A DNA stretch of 27,598 bases from a virus: the IMG/VR virus record IMGVR_UViG_3300042397_002275, positions 1 through 27,598 of that record, one strand, 5' to 3'. The notes below the pieces were generated by a model. That model did not search any database. It was given only the letters and a program-made list of their open reading frames with translations, and was not told where the DNA came from. Shown piece after piece: positions 7,409 to 14,740 of the stretch (position 1 is the first letter of the stretch; each line of letters opens with the position of its first letter). Made by a program: the position numbers and the translations under genes.

Positions 7409-7767
7409 TGAAAGATGTTGTAGGTAATAATACTCAAAATATATTATTAATAATAGTGATTGTATTAGCGGGATGGAATATCTTTACCACCAATAATGTT
7501 AAAACTGATGTTAAATCTTATAAAGAAAAAATAGAATCTCTTCAAACAGAAATTGATTCGTCAAAAAAAGTTAATAAAACTATTGATATTAAAATTGATT
7601 CTATTAAACAAAATGTTATTAGTATAACTAAAGATATTAATCACATAGATAATAATATAACCATAATTAAAAAACAAACAAATGAAAAAGTTAATAGTGT
7701 TGACACTCTTACTGCTAACGAGCTTGAGCAGTTTTTCACAGACAGATACAACAAAAGTACGAATTAG
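7408..7767 (+). CDS. Inner-membrane spanin-like protein (Rz-type layout)
   Basis: 119 aa. An N-terminal membrane anchor (~11-28, ILLIIVIVLAGWNIF) is followed by a long Lys/Asp/Ile-rich coiled coil (~30-95) and a short C-terminal segment (LTANELEQFFTDRY). This is the layout of an i-spanin: N-in anchor with a periplasmic coiled coil. The 3' 86 nt also encode, in another frame, the start of a secreted protein, as Rz and Rz1 genes overlap in many phages. It follows the amidase and one further gene. Function rests on architecture and position, not on recognisable sequence homology. Confidence 0.75.
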   Translation: MKDVVGNNTQNILLIIVIVLAGWNIFTTNNVKTDVKSYKEKIESLQTEIDSSKKVNKTIDIKIDSIKQNVISITKDINHIDNNITIIKKQTNEKVNSVDTLTANELEQFFTDRYNKSTN

Positions 7768-8086
7768 TACACCAATTGCAAAATTGGCTATAAAAGATAT
7801 TATTAAAGGTGATGGTTGTATACTTGAGTTAAAATTAACTCAGGAAAAATTAATTAAAACTGAAGAAAGAGAAAAAGAAAAAGATGGTCATATCTTATCG
7901 CTTGAAGATAAAGATAAAAATAATAATTTTATGATGGGTAAAAAAGATGAACAATTAAAAACCTCAGATGAGTTATCTAACAATTTACGTAAGGAACTTA
8001 AAGAACAAAGAACAAAAAATTTTTTTTGGAAAGTTGGTACTTACGTTGGAATCATAACTTCAACCTATCTTTTATTATTAAAATAA
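7682..8086 (+). CDS. Secreted, membrane-tethered protein nested in the spanin-like gene
   Basis: 134 aa. A clear signal peptide, MKKLIVLTLLLLTSLSSFSQ, with the Bacteroidetes-typical 'SFSQ' end. A charged coiled-coil region follows (~40-108), then a C-terminal hydrophobic segment (~112-133, FFWKVGTYVGIITSTYLLLL). No convincing lipobox Cys, so it is not a standard o-spanin lipoprotein; the C-terminal helix could anchor it. The first 86 nt overlap the upstream gene in another frame. Codons there (CTG, CTA, ACG, AGC) differ from the AT-rich norm because both frames are coding. Probably the partner of the upstream protein in lysis. Confidence 0.75.
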   Translation: MKKLIVLTLLLLTSLSSFSQTDTTKVRISTPIAKLAIKDIIKGDGCILELKLTQEKLIKTEEREKEKDGHILSLEDKDKNNNFMMGKKDEQLKTSDELSNNLRKELKEQRTKNFFWKVGTYVGIITSTYLLLLK

Positions 8087-8093
8087 TTTAATT

Positions 8094-8867
8094 ATGAAAA
8101 TTAAAGAAAATATGTCTTCAGATTTAGAAAACAAAATAGAGGATGAAATGAGTAATGTAGGTGTTTTTAGTCAGGGTGTTGAAGGTATGATGGCAGTTAA
8201 TGATTTTAAAAAATCATTGGGTGAAGAAAAACATAAAAAAACTGATATAGTAAAAAAATCAATTAAAAAAGGTATGAAGGATAAAATAGTTAGTAATGTT
8301 AAACTTAAAAAACCTATTGGTAAATTGACATCGTCACTACCTATAATGGGTGAGAAAGAAGAAACTAAAGAACAGGGGGCTAGTTCTGCTGGAGGGTTTG
8401 TTGGTCCATTATTTTCAACAACCAAAAAAGAAATGGAAGAAGATTGTTGGAACAATTATGAGCAAAAGGGTATGAAAAAGAAAAATGGTAAAATGGTTCC
8501 TAATTGTGTAAAAGAAAATGTTGAAGAGTCAGGTGATGAGATTAAAAAAGTTGAGGCTACAGAGGCGACAGGGTCAGGTTCATCGGGACAATATTCGACA
8601 ACAGCGGCTTGGGCAAAATCAACAAGTAAAAAAGATTGGAGAGGTAAATCTAAACCACAAATACCCGGTGGTAAATTTGTTCAGGTTAAGAAAAAATGTA
8701 AAAAATTTCCATATTGTAATCAAGGTGATATTAAGGCTCTTAAAATATATGAGAATGAAACAGTTAAGAAAGCAATCAAAAATATTAGTGAAAGACATAA
8801 TATTAGTGAAAATGTTATCAAGTCAATAATTTCATATGAGTATGAAAAATTAAAATCAAACAAATAA
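8094..8867 (+). CDS. Probable virion-associated mosaic protein
   Basis: 257 aa. Lys-rich and largely without a hydrophobic core, built of short modules. Residues ~116-139 hold a Cys-Trp...Cys motif (CWNNYEQKGMKKK to VPNCVK, Cys118 and Cys138) of the kind repeated in structural proteins of large T4-like phages. Residues ~160-205 are Gly/Ser-rich, then WRGKSKPQIPGGKFVQVKKK and CKKFPYCNQGD. The C-terminus is a helical pair. The start MKIKEN could be an abbreviated leader (IKE-N); an alternative ATG lies at 8112. Lies 7 nt after the secreted gene and 37 nt before another mosaic protein. Function unknown; virion or prohead-core association is an inference. Confidence 0.78.
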   Translation: MKIKENMSSDLENKIEDEMSNVGVFSQGVEGMMAVNDFKKSLGEEKHKKTDIVKKSIKKGMKDKIVSNVKLKKPIGKLTSSLPIMGEKEETKEQGASSAGGFVGPLFSTTKKEMEEDCWNNYEQKGMKKKNGKMVPNCVKENVEESGDEIKKVEATEATGSGSSGQYSTTAAWAKSTSKKDWRGKSKPQIPGGKFVQVKKKCKKFPYCNQGDIKALKIYENETVKKAIKNISERHNISENVIKSIISYEYEKLKSNK

Positions 8868-8881
8868 AGTAAAAAACTAAT

Positions 8882-8891
8882 ATATTTATAA
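8882..8891 (+). promoter_or_regulatory. ATATTTATAA element before the 8905 gene
   Basis: The exact 10-mer ATATTTATAA lies 13 nt before ATG 8905. The same 10-mer at the same distance (13-14 nt) precedes the genes at 14847 and 24653, and a two-mismatch form precedes 20455. It may be a phage late promoter -10 element, as TATAAATA is in T4, or a translation signal. Confidence 0.5.
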
Positions 8892-8904
8892 TAAAAAAAC
8901 AACA

Positions 8905-10269
8905 ATGAAAAAATTAAATATAACTTATTTAGAGAAAATGATTTCTAAAGTTTTAAAAGAAAATTTAGGGGAGAAAGCCGAAACTTTAGTTTCTAAAATT
9001 AAAACATCAATCAAAGAAGATTCTGAAGTTTGTGAATGTGGTGGTAACATGTATGAGGGGGAATGTACCGAATGTGGTAGTAAAATGATGGATGAAGGGA
9101 TTTATGATGTTGAAGACATTAATAATAAAGATGAATTTGATTATGTTCAAGAAGAAGAAGATATTGAAACAGAAACAAATGTGGAGAATGAAGAGTCTTG
9201 TAAATACCATATGGATAAATTTGGTCCGGATGATGATAGAACAAAACAATTTTGTGGTGATTCGATGAATGAATCTTTAAAAGGTCGTCAAAGAAGACAA
9301 AGTAAAAAATCTGAAACAGATGAAGGAAATGCTTTTACCGGTGCATTATCTCAAGCTAGAAAAACAGGTGATAAAGATTTTGAGGTTGATGGTAAAAAAT
9401 TTGAAACTAAGGAAGGTAAAAAATTCCCTGATTTAACCGGTGATGGTAAAGTTACTCGTAAAGATGTTTTAGTTGGTAGAGGTGTTAAACTTAAAAATTC
9501 AAAATCTGACAAATCTATTAAAAAAGTAAATAAAATTTCTACAAAACATGGGATGGAAGAAAGTAATTCTGTTAGAATGAGTGAAAGTGAAATGGTTAAT
9601 TTAATTGAAAAAATTATAATAGAACAAAAATCTAAAAACGTTAAAGACCCAGCGGAAAAAACCAACTCAAAAATAATAGGTAATACTCCGGGATATAACA
9701 AATATGAACAAATCCATAAAAAAGATGGGAAAGAAAATGAAGATAGTCTTAAGGCGGTTGCTCAAAAAATGAAAGATTATTTAAAGGATGGTTCTAAAGG
9801 AGAATATAATACAAATCCAAAATTTTTCCCAAAAGGAAATGGTGAATTAGCTAAAATGGATAAAAAGGCGTATGTCCCATCAGAGGCTGTTGAAGATTAT
9901 ATTGATAATTTTACTGCGGCGGCTTTAGAAAATTTAGACTATGATGAAATCCATCCAAATGAGGAATGGGTGACAAATAATATTGAAGGTTCTTCCAAAA
10001 CAGGTAATAACCCTGATTGGGCGAATACAGGAGAATCAGATGTTAACAAAAAACGTAATAAGATTAGAAAAGATAATATGTTAGCAAAACTTAAAAGAAT
10101 GGCGTATAATAAATCGCCACAACCTGTGGTTAATGATAAGGATGGTGGTAGTAAAGCTAGCGATATTATGACTAAATTAGAATCTACTGAACCTAAAAAA
10201 GCGAAACAAATTAATGAAGAGTTTGAAAGAATGAAATCATTAATTGGTTACAATCAAAAAACTCAATAA
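8905..10269 (+). CDS. Modular probable virion protein: two leaders, zinc knuckle, EF-hand
   Basis: 454 aa of short conserved modules in a disordered Lys/Glu/Asn background. Residues 1-20 are a leader-like helix ending VLKEN. A zinc-knuckle-like CxC...CxxC follows (Cys43, 45, 54, 57). Residues ~141-168 read NAFTGALSQARKTGD and then EVDGKKF. An EF-hand/dockerin-like loop, DLTGDGKVTRKD, spans 176-187. A second leader-like helix, RMSESEMVNLIEKIIIEQ, spans 224-241. The C-terminus is INEEFERMKSLIGYNQ. If [IL]xE is a prohead-protease site, the internal copy would split the chain. Preceded by ATATTTATAA; followed by a terminator. I suggest an internal virion or prohead-core protein. No enzymatic motif seen. 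Confidence 0.8.
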   Translation: MKKLNITYLEKMISKVLKENLGEKAETLVSKIKTSIKEDSEVCECGGNMYEGECTECGSKMMDEGIYDVEDINNKDEFDYVQEEEDIETETNVENEESCKYHMDKFGPDDDRTKQFCGDSMNESLKGRQRRQSKKSETDEGNAFTGALSQARKTGDKDFEVDGKKFETKEGKKFPDLTGDGKVTRKDVLVGRGVKLKNSKSDKSIKKVNKISTKHGMEESNSVRMSESEMVNLIEKIIIEQKSKNVKDPAEKTNSKIIGNTPGYNKYEQIHKKDGKENEDSLKAVAQKMKDYLKDGSKGEYNTNPKFFPKGNGELAKMDKKAYVPSEAVEDYIDNFTAAALENLDYDEIHPNEEWVTNNIEGSSKTGNNPDWANTGESDVNKKRNKIRKDNMLAKLKRMAYNKSPQPVVNDKDGGSKASDIMTKLESTEPKKAKQINEEFERMKSLIGYNQKTQ

Positions 10270-10297
10270 TTTACAAATACATAAATTCAATTATAAT

Positions 10298-10330
10298 TTC
10301 TCCATAGACAACATCTATGGAGAATTTTTT
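10298..10330 (+). terminator. Terminator whose stem contains the next gene's start codon
   Basis: An 11-bp perfect stem TTCTCCATAGA (10298-10308) / TCTATGGAGAA (10314-10324) with a 5-nt loop, followed by T6 (10325-10330). It ends the transcript of the 8905 gene. The ATG of the next gene (10317-10319) lies inside the 3' arm and the T run encodes its Phe-Phe (codons 4-5). Confidence 0.88.
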
Positions 10331-10784
10331 TAACTACATAACAAAACCTTTAAAACCGGAAGATATAGATATTTGGTTTAAAATGAATAATATAACTTCT
10401 GAAAAATTGGAGTTGTATTCTGATTTTTGCCATACATTATATATTTTAATACATGAGACCTACTTAGGTCAAGATAATGTATCTACGGAAACTAAAATCA
10501 GGCTAACAGATGATGATAATGAAAAACACTTTGAATGGTGTTGGATAAAAATTATTAACAACTTCCAAAAAGAAAATATTGTTTTTCACAAAAAAGGGGA
10601 ACATTTTGATTACTTCCAATCATTTTTTGATGAAATATTTTATAATCAAATAGAAAATAAAATAAAAAATTCAATAAGTAGTTTTTTTACAGATTTATTT
10701 AATATGAAGAAATCTTTTACAAAATCAGATTTAGATATGATTTTAACCATTTATAAAACATTAGATAAAAATCTTAAAAAATAA
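10317..10784 (+). CDS. Hypothetical soluble helical protein
   Basis: 155 aa, rich in Phe, Tyr, Trp, Ile and Lys, mostly helical, with LKPEDIDIWFKMNNI near 12-26 and CWIKIINNF near 76-84. No catalytic motif recognised; I believe similar proteins occur in other large Bacteroidetes phages. The ATG at 10317 sits in the 3' arm of a terminator stem; the next in-frame ATG is at 10383 (residue 23). The sequence from residue 1 looks like a normal protein N-terminus, so I keep 10317. Translation from read-through RNA would face a masked start codon. No clear promoter of its own is visible. Confidence 0.72.
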   Translation: MENFFNYITKPLKPEDIDIWFKMNNITSEKLELYSDFCHTLYILIHETYLGQDNVSTETKIRLTDDDNEKHFEWCWIKIINNFQKENIVFHKKGEHFDYFQSFFDEIFYNQIENKIKNSISSFFTDLFNMKKSFTKSDLDMILTIYKTLDKNLKK

Positions 10785-10866
10785 AAAAATCCTTTATAGT
10801 GTTTACTATACGATTAAAAAAATTACTTTATAAGTATTAAAAATAAATTAATTAACACAATTTGAA

Positions 10867-11043
10867 ATGGAAACATTAGAACAAATTAAATCTTTAACCG
10901 AAGAGTTATCAGTCGATACTTCAAAATTTTTTGGAGGTAATAAAAGTGCAGGAACAAGAGCACGAAAATCTGCACAAGATTTGAAAAAATTATTAGATGT
11001 CTTGAGAAAAGAGATTTTATCTGAAAGAAAAAAAGACGAGTAA
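10867..11043 (+). CDS. Histone H1/Hc1-like DNA-binding protein
   Basis: 58 aa, ATG 10867 to TAA 11041-11043. Residues ~25-40 read GNKSAGTRARKSAQDL, followed by a Lys/Leu-rich helix (KKLLDVLRKEILSERKK). This matches the short Bacteroidetes histone H1-like (Hc1-family) proteins, whose hallmark is N-K-x-A-G-T-R-A-R-K followed by a basic helix. Such proteins bind DNA non-specifically and are taken to be nucleoid-associated. In a phage it could coat phage DNA or alter the host nucleoid. Its stop overlaps the next start (TAATG), so it is co-translated with a small membrane protein. The family call rests on this short motif but is quite specific. Confidence 0.8.
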   Translation: METLEQIKSLTEELSVDTSKFFGGNKSAGTRARKSAQDLKKLLDVLRKEILSERKKDE

Positions 11044-11231
11044 TGGATAGTATTGATACAATTTTTTTATTTGTATTTATCTTTTCAGTTTTAACTGTTT
11101 TTAGAACAGTTGCTAGATTGGTAAGTTCCCTGTTCTCAAACCCACCAAAGAGATTTCTATGGAATAGAGGGGAACTTATTTATCTTGGATTGGCAATATC
11201 GTATTGTTTAACCTATATTATTAAAAATTAA
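11043..11231 (+). CDS. Small two-helix membrane protein
   Basis: 62 aa. Two hydrophobic helices, ~7-28 (IFLFVFIFSVLTVF...) and ~45-59 (IYLGLAISYCLTYII), are joined by a basic loop containing NPPKRFLWNR. The start overlaps the Hc1-like stop by one base (TAATG), and the next gene follows 2 nt after its stop. Function unknown. Size and topology would suit a holin or superinfection-exclusion protein, but nothing specific supports either. Confidence 0.7.
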   Translation: MDSIDTIFLFVFIFSVLTVFRTVARLVSSLFSNPPKRFLWNRGELIYLGLAISYCLTYIIKN

Positions 11232-11233
11232 TT

Positions 11234-11671
11234 ATGAGTTTGTATAAAGAATTTTCGGAGTTATTACCCTATATTCAATCAGTAAGAAAGATTGAAAAAT
11301 ATTTATCGTTTGATATTAGTTTTCCGATATCGTGGAAACTACCTAAAAAATATGTCCAAGAAGACAAAGTAATGGAACAGGAGAATAAGGTTCCTGGTAA
11401 TCGTACTTTTTCATTTGTTGCTGAAATAAATGAAAACGATATTGAACAAGTGACAGAAAATTTACAAAATATTATTAAGTATAATCTTGAGAGAGAAGAA
11501 AAAGATAAATTGTTTCAAAACAAAGTTGATGAATTAAAAAGTATTTTTGAAAAACAAAATTTAGAAAGTTTACAAAATTTAAAATTTGATTTAAAGACTA
11601 AACAATTAACTAAATTAAAACTTGAAGATAATGAAGAAGAGCTTACAACAACTCGAGTGGTTACAGAATGA
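11234..11671 (+). CDS. Conserved-looking phage protein of unknown function
   Basis: 145 aa. N-terminal ~60 residues: LYKEFSELLPYIQSVRKIE then a hydrophobic patch with FPISWKLPKKYV. The middle is a strand-helix unit (TFSFVAEINENDIEQV, ~55-70), and the C-terminus is a long Lys/Glu/Leu coiled-coil helix. I associate this pattern with conserved hypotheticals in other Bacteroidetes phages but cannot name a family. The 3' 41 nt overlap the next gene in another frame. Its small partners immediately downstream suggest a three-gene unit (11234, 11631, 11783). Confidence 0.75.
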   Translation: MSLYKEFSELLPYIQSVRKIEKYLSFDISFPISWKLPKKYVQEDKVMEQENKVPGNRTFSFVAEINENDIEQVTENLQNIIKYNLEREEKDKLFQNKVDELKSIFEKQNLESLQNLKFDLKTKQLTKLKLEDNEEELTTTRVVTE

Positions 11672-11816
11672 GTTAACAAAGGATAAAATTGTCCTTGACC
11701 AAGAAAAATCAAAATTAATTGAAAATATTAAAAAATTAAAAAGGGAAGATATTCTTCCAAAACCACCTAAGAAATTAACGTTATGGCAGAGAATCAAAAA
11801 AGTATTGATGGGATAA
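11631..11816 (+). CDS. Small coiled-coil protein
   Basis: 61 aa. I chose ATG 11631 (MKKSLQQLEWLQNEL...) over an upstream in-frame TTG at 11622, because ATG is the usual start here and the helix begins cleanly from it. Residues 3-43 form a charged coiled coil, and the C-terminus is Pro/Lys-rich ending in an amphipathic LWQRIKKVLMG. Overlaps the previous gene by 41 nt and the next by 34 nt, all in different frames. Function unknown; the basic amphipathic tail could touch a membrane or nucleic acid. Confidence 0.7.
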   Translation: MKKSLQQLEWLQNELTKDKIVLDQEKSKLIENIKKLKREDILPKPPKKLTLWQRIKKVLMG

Positions 11817-12034
11817 TTGAAAAATTAGCAATGATTGCAGATGCTGCTGATGAATTATTCCCTAATGGGAAAATGGCAATAGCTTTTGAATTAAAAGAAG
11901 TTGAGTTTAAAAAAGTTCAAGAAAATTTTAGAGAAATTGACCGTTTACACAAACAATTTAAAATAGAGATATCGGGTAATGAATTTATGTTTTTATTGGA
12001 TGAGTCGTCGAATGTCGAATCAAATAATTCTTAG
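11783..12034 (+). CDS. Small hypothetical protein
   Basis: 83 aa, helical N-terminus (ENQKSIDGIIEKLAMIADAA) with a strand-rich C-terminal half (KMAIAFELKEVEF ... KIEISGNEFMFLLD). The start overlaps the previous gene by 34 nt. The 3' end overlaps the convergent minus-strand gene by 50 nt (11985-12034), so the last ~16 codons are read on both strands. No family recognised. Confidence 0.7.
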   Translation: MAENQKSIDGIIEKLAMIADAADELFPNGKMAIAFELKEVEFKKVQENFREIDRLHKQFKIEISGNEFMFLLDESSNVESNNS

Positions 12035-12626
12035 AAAACCCATTTTCAACTAATAAATCATACAGGTATTTTCTTTGTGATGTTGTATAATCTTTAACAA
12101 ACATACAGTCGTATCTTTTTTCGTTTATAAAATGACTGGATAAATTATCTATAAACCTTATACCATCGTCATTATTTTTAAAGGTGAATAATTTAAATTT
12201 ATCATCATTTTGAATAATTATTTTATTGTTCAATTTGGATATTAATTTAAGACCATCTTGTTTTAGATAAGTTTTTAATAATTCATTTAAAGTAATTTTT
12301 TTATTTTTTGAATAATCTAAAAATGATTCCTCAATTCGATATTTCATTATTTTTAAAATAGTAAAATCATCATCATCCAAACTCACTTTAATTTTTCTAC
12401 CAAATTCATCTTTTAAAAAAATTGGAAGAAAAGTTCCCGAAGTTTTTTCAATTAATGCTATTTCATAACTACATTCAATACCATTTTCGTACTTCCTATC
12501 AAAAATTACTGAATCGCTAACATTTATTAGAGATTCAAAATAATTATTTGCCCTTTTATGAGTCTTAAATTTATTGATTATTTTCTTTTTTGTTTTATTT
12601 TTGAATAATACTATCTGATAGTTCAT
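11985..12626 (-). CDS. Conserved-looking hypothetical protein on the minus strand
   Basis: 213 aa, basic. The N-terminus reads MNYQIVLFKNKTKKKIINKF followed by THKRANNYFESL, and the region ~40-60 has VIFDRKYENGIECSYEIALIE, a strand-rich module I associate with hypotheticals in large Bacteroidetes phages. The rest is alternating strands and helices with no catalytic signature. Its 3' end overlaps the convergent plus-strand gene by 50 nt. It diverges from dnaJ across a 55-nt AT-rich gap (12627-12681) that must hold both promoters, but no clear consensus is visible there. Confidence 0.8.
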   Translation of the reverse strand: MNYQIVLFKNKTKKKIINKFKTHKRANNYFESLINVSDSVIFDRKYENGIECSYEIALIEKTSGTFLPIFLKDEFGRKIKVSLDDDDFTILKIMKYRIEESFLDYSKNKKITLNELLKTYLKQDGLKLISKLNNKIIIQNDDKFKLFTFKNNDDGIRFIDNLSSHFINEKRYDCMFVKDYTTSQRKYLYDLLVENGFSKNYLIRHSTTHPIKT

Positions 12627-12681
12627 GTTGGATATATAATAATAAATAAGTTAGTTTTATATTAAATATAAGTAAATAAGT

Positions 12682-13599
12682 ATGGAGAATTTTTATCAAA
12701 CACTAGGTGTAAATGAAAACGCAACTCAAGATGAGATTAAAAAGGCATATCGTAAATTAGCGATTGAACACCATCCTGATAAAGGGGGTAATGAAGAGAC
12801 ATTTAAAAAAATATCGGAAGCTTATGATACGATAGGTGATGATAATAAACGAAGACAATATGATAGTCAAAAAAATAATCCATTTTCTAATATGGGTGGT
12901 GGAGGATTTAATCCTTTTGAGGATATGTTTCAGAATCATTTTCACCAACAAAGAAGAAGGTCGGCACCTGATAAGGTTATTGAAGTTAAAATAGGTGTTA
13001 TAGAATCGTATAACGGTTCGGAAAAAACTTTTACATATAATAGAAAACATAAGTGTGAACCATGTAATGGTAATGGTGGTGAAAGAATAAATTGTACTTC
13101 GTGTGGTGGAGAAGGGTTTATAACTCAAAGAGTGGGTTCCGGATTATTTGTCCAACTTATAAGACAAACGTGTAATTCATGTGGTGGAAAAGGATTCTCA
13201 TATAAAACTGTGTGTGGTTCATGTAATGGTGAAACAACATCAACTAAAACTGAAACAGTTACAATTAAACTCCCACATGGAATTGATGAGGGTCAATTTT
13301 TAAAATTACAGGGTAAAGGTGATTATGTTAATGGTGTGTATGGTAATTTGGTAATTAGAGTTAAAGTTGCTCCTGAAGATAATTTTGAAAAATCGGGGGA
13401 TGATTTAATTTATAATGCTTATTTTGATTTGAATACATTAAAAAATGAAAAATTAGACTTGAAACATCCTAAAGGTGTTATGTCAATAAAATTACCTGAA
13501 GAGTTTGATACAGAAAAACCCCTTAGAGTAAAATCTAAAGGGTTTCATAATACGGGTGACTTATTTGTTAAGTTACACGTTAAATTTAAACGTAATTAA
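12682..13599 (+). CDS. DnaJ-like (Hsp40) co-chaperone
   Basis: 305 aa. The J domain (~1-65) has the HPD tripeptide at 31-33 that stimulates DnaK ATPase. A Gly/Phe-rich linker (~70-90) follows, then a zinc domain with four CxxC pairs (Cys125/128, 138/141, 164/167, 178/181) and a C-terminal substrate-binding domain (~185-300). Overall a type I DnaJ, but ~70 residues shorter than the usual ~375, with the loss mainly at the C-terminal end. The phage probably uses it to recruit host DnaK for virion assembly or replication. Stands between two minus-strand genes; its last 4 nt overlap the convergent gene. Confidence 0.92.
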   Translation: MENFYQTLGVNENATQDEIKKAYRKLAIEHHPDKGGNEETFKKISEAYDTIGDDNKRRQYDSQKNNPFSNMGGGGFNPFEDMFQNHFHQQRRRSAPDKVIEVKIGVIESYNGSEKTFTYNRKHKCEPCNGNGGERINCTSCGGEGFITQRVGSGLFVQLIRQTCNSCGGKGFSYKTVCGSCNGETTSTKTETVTIKLPHGIDEGQFLKLQGKGDYVNGVYGNLVIRVKVAPEDNFEKSGDDLIYNAYFDLNTLKNEKLDLKHPKGVMSIKLPEEFDTEKPLRVKSKGFHNTGDLFVKLHVKFKRN

Positions 13600-13799
13600 A
13601 AAAGACTTATTATTTTCTCAACTAATTTAATAGTCCCGTATATTGATGCGAATAATAAATAAACTGATGATATTACCATCGTCCAATGTGTTTTTGATAA
13701 TGTTTTACGTTTGCAAGATTTACATTCTTTTTTAGGTTGTTCAGGAGTGGCGTAAATAATATCCTTTTCCTCAATAATTTGTCCTTCGATTGTTTCCAT
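13596..13799 (-). CDS. Small tail-anchored membrane protein with CxxC
   Basis: 67 aa. An acidic N-terminus ([15 protein letters not shown]) is followed by a Cys-rich basic patch [10 protein letters not shown] (Cys26 and Cys29, possibly metal-binding) and one membrane helix at ~41-60 ([19 protein letters not shown]). Probably N-in with the Cys patch at the membrane surface. Its 3' end overlaps that of dnaJ by 4 nt, and it diverges from dam across 92 nt. I recall similar short proteins from Bacteroidetes phages but no function. Confidence 0.75.
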   Translation of the reverse strand: METIEGQIIEEKDIIYATPEQPKKECKSCKRKTLSKTHWTMVISSVYLLFASIYGTIKLVEKIISLF

Positions 13800-13816
13800 A
13801 ATAATATATTTTAAAT

Positions 13817-13876
13817 AAGTATAGTGAAAAAAAATGAAAGAGAAACTTGCTTTTTCACTTTTTATTTCTTATACTT
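13817..13876. repeat. Bipartite inverted repeat upstream of dam
   Basis: Outer arms AAGTATA (13817-13823) / TATACTT (13870-13876) and inner arms GTGAAAAA (13824-13831) / TTTTTCAC (13851-13858) are perfect complements, with an 11-nt bulge on the 3' side. It fills most of the 92-nt divergent gap between the small membrane gene and dam, so it could be an operator, an RNA hairpin or a binding site. No consensus promoter is evident there. Confidence 0.55.
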
Positions 13877-13891
13877 TAAAAAAAGAAAATT

Positions 13892-14740
13892 ATGGCATTA
13901 TCATACATCGGGGGAAAATCAAAAATAGGTAAGTGGATTGTTCCATTCATACCTCAAGACATTGAAACATACGTGGAACCATTTTCAGGTATGTTTTGGG
14001 TGTTCTTTAATATGGACCTAACCAAATACCCAAACTTAAAAGAAGTTGTATATAACGACTTCAATCCACTTAATTATAATTTATTTCAATGTCTTCAGAA
14101 TCCTGAGAGATTGTTAGAGGTTGTTAACTCAATTCCGTGTCAACAAAGAGATGAGTTCCCAACACCGGACATCTATAAAGAACAATTTATCAGCTTCCAA
14201 GCTGAAATATTTAAAACAGATTTCAGGGTAGAGGCTTACGATTATCAGGTTGCAGCTAAATACGCTTATGTACTAGCTCAGGTATTCTCAGGGTCTAAAC
14301 CGGAAACAAGTTCATTTATAGACTTGAAAGGGAAATATAAATCAAAGTATCTTACCTTCAGAGATAAGTTATCTAAACCGGATTGGGTGGAACATTTCTT
14401 AAAGATTACTAAAGTTGAAAATTTAGACTTTCAAGATGTTATTCAAAAGTATGATGGACCATCTACTTATGTTTACGCTGACCCCCCATATTGGAAGACA
14501 GAGAACTATTATAACAACCACGACTTTGATAGTAAAGACCACGAGAGATTAGCTGATTGTCTAAAAGGTATTCAGGGGAAGTTCTCATTATCGTATTATG
14601 ATTTCCCACAATTACATACTTGGTTCCCTCCTCTTCAATATGTTTGGGAGAAGAAAGAATTTGCTAAAGCTGCTGCGGCTAAGAAAGGTAAAGTTCAGAA
14701 CATGGGGGAAGAATTACTAATTATGAATTATAGAAAATAA
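13892..14740 (+). CDS. D12-class N6-adenine DNA methyltransferase (Dam-like)
   Basis: 282 aa. Transfers methyl from S-adenosylmethionine to adenine N6. The order is typical of Dam/D12 enzymes: the N-terminal SYIGGKSKIGKWI (SAM site), motif I EPFSGMFWVFFN at 29-40 (the usual G-S-G replaced by S-G-M-F), then ~150 residues including the target-recognition region, then catalytic motif IV DPPY at 197-200. FSLSYYD (~231-237) follows as a late strand. No restriction enzyme lies beside it, so it is probably an orphan phage methylase for anti-restriction or regulation. Target sequence not predictable here. Confidence 0.9.
   Translation: MALSYIGGKSKIGKWIVPFIPQDIETYVEPFSGMFWVFFNMDLTKYPNLKEVVYNDFNPLNYNLFQCLQNPERLLEVVNSIPCQQRDEFPTPDIYKEQFISFQAEIFKTDFRVEAYDYQVAAKYAYVLAQVFSGSKPETSSFIDLKGKYKSKYLTFRDKLSKPDWVEHFLKITKVENLDFQDVIQKYDGPSTYVYADPPYWKTENYYNNHDFDSKDHERLADCLKGIQGKFSLSYYDFPQLHTWFPPLQYVWEKKEFAKAAAAKKGKVQNMGEELLIMNYRK

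Noticed and set aside
8518-8829. 103-codon plus-strand ORF in a different frame of the 8094 gene
   Set aside because: Lys/Arg/Leu-rich shadow frame with no start context; the overlapping frame has conserved Cys and PGGKF motifs.
10795-10810. Short inverted repeat TATAGT-GTTT-ACTATA between 10784 and 10867
   Set aside because: Only 6 bp, AT-rich and not followed by a T run on the plus strand; too weak to call a terminator or operator.
13834-13932. 32-codon ORF overlapping the start of dam
   Set aside because: Runs out of frame into dam and consists largely of the arms of the inverted repeat; no independent support.
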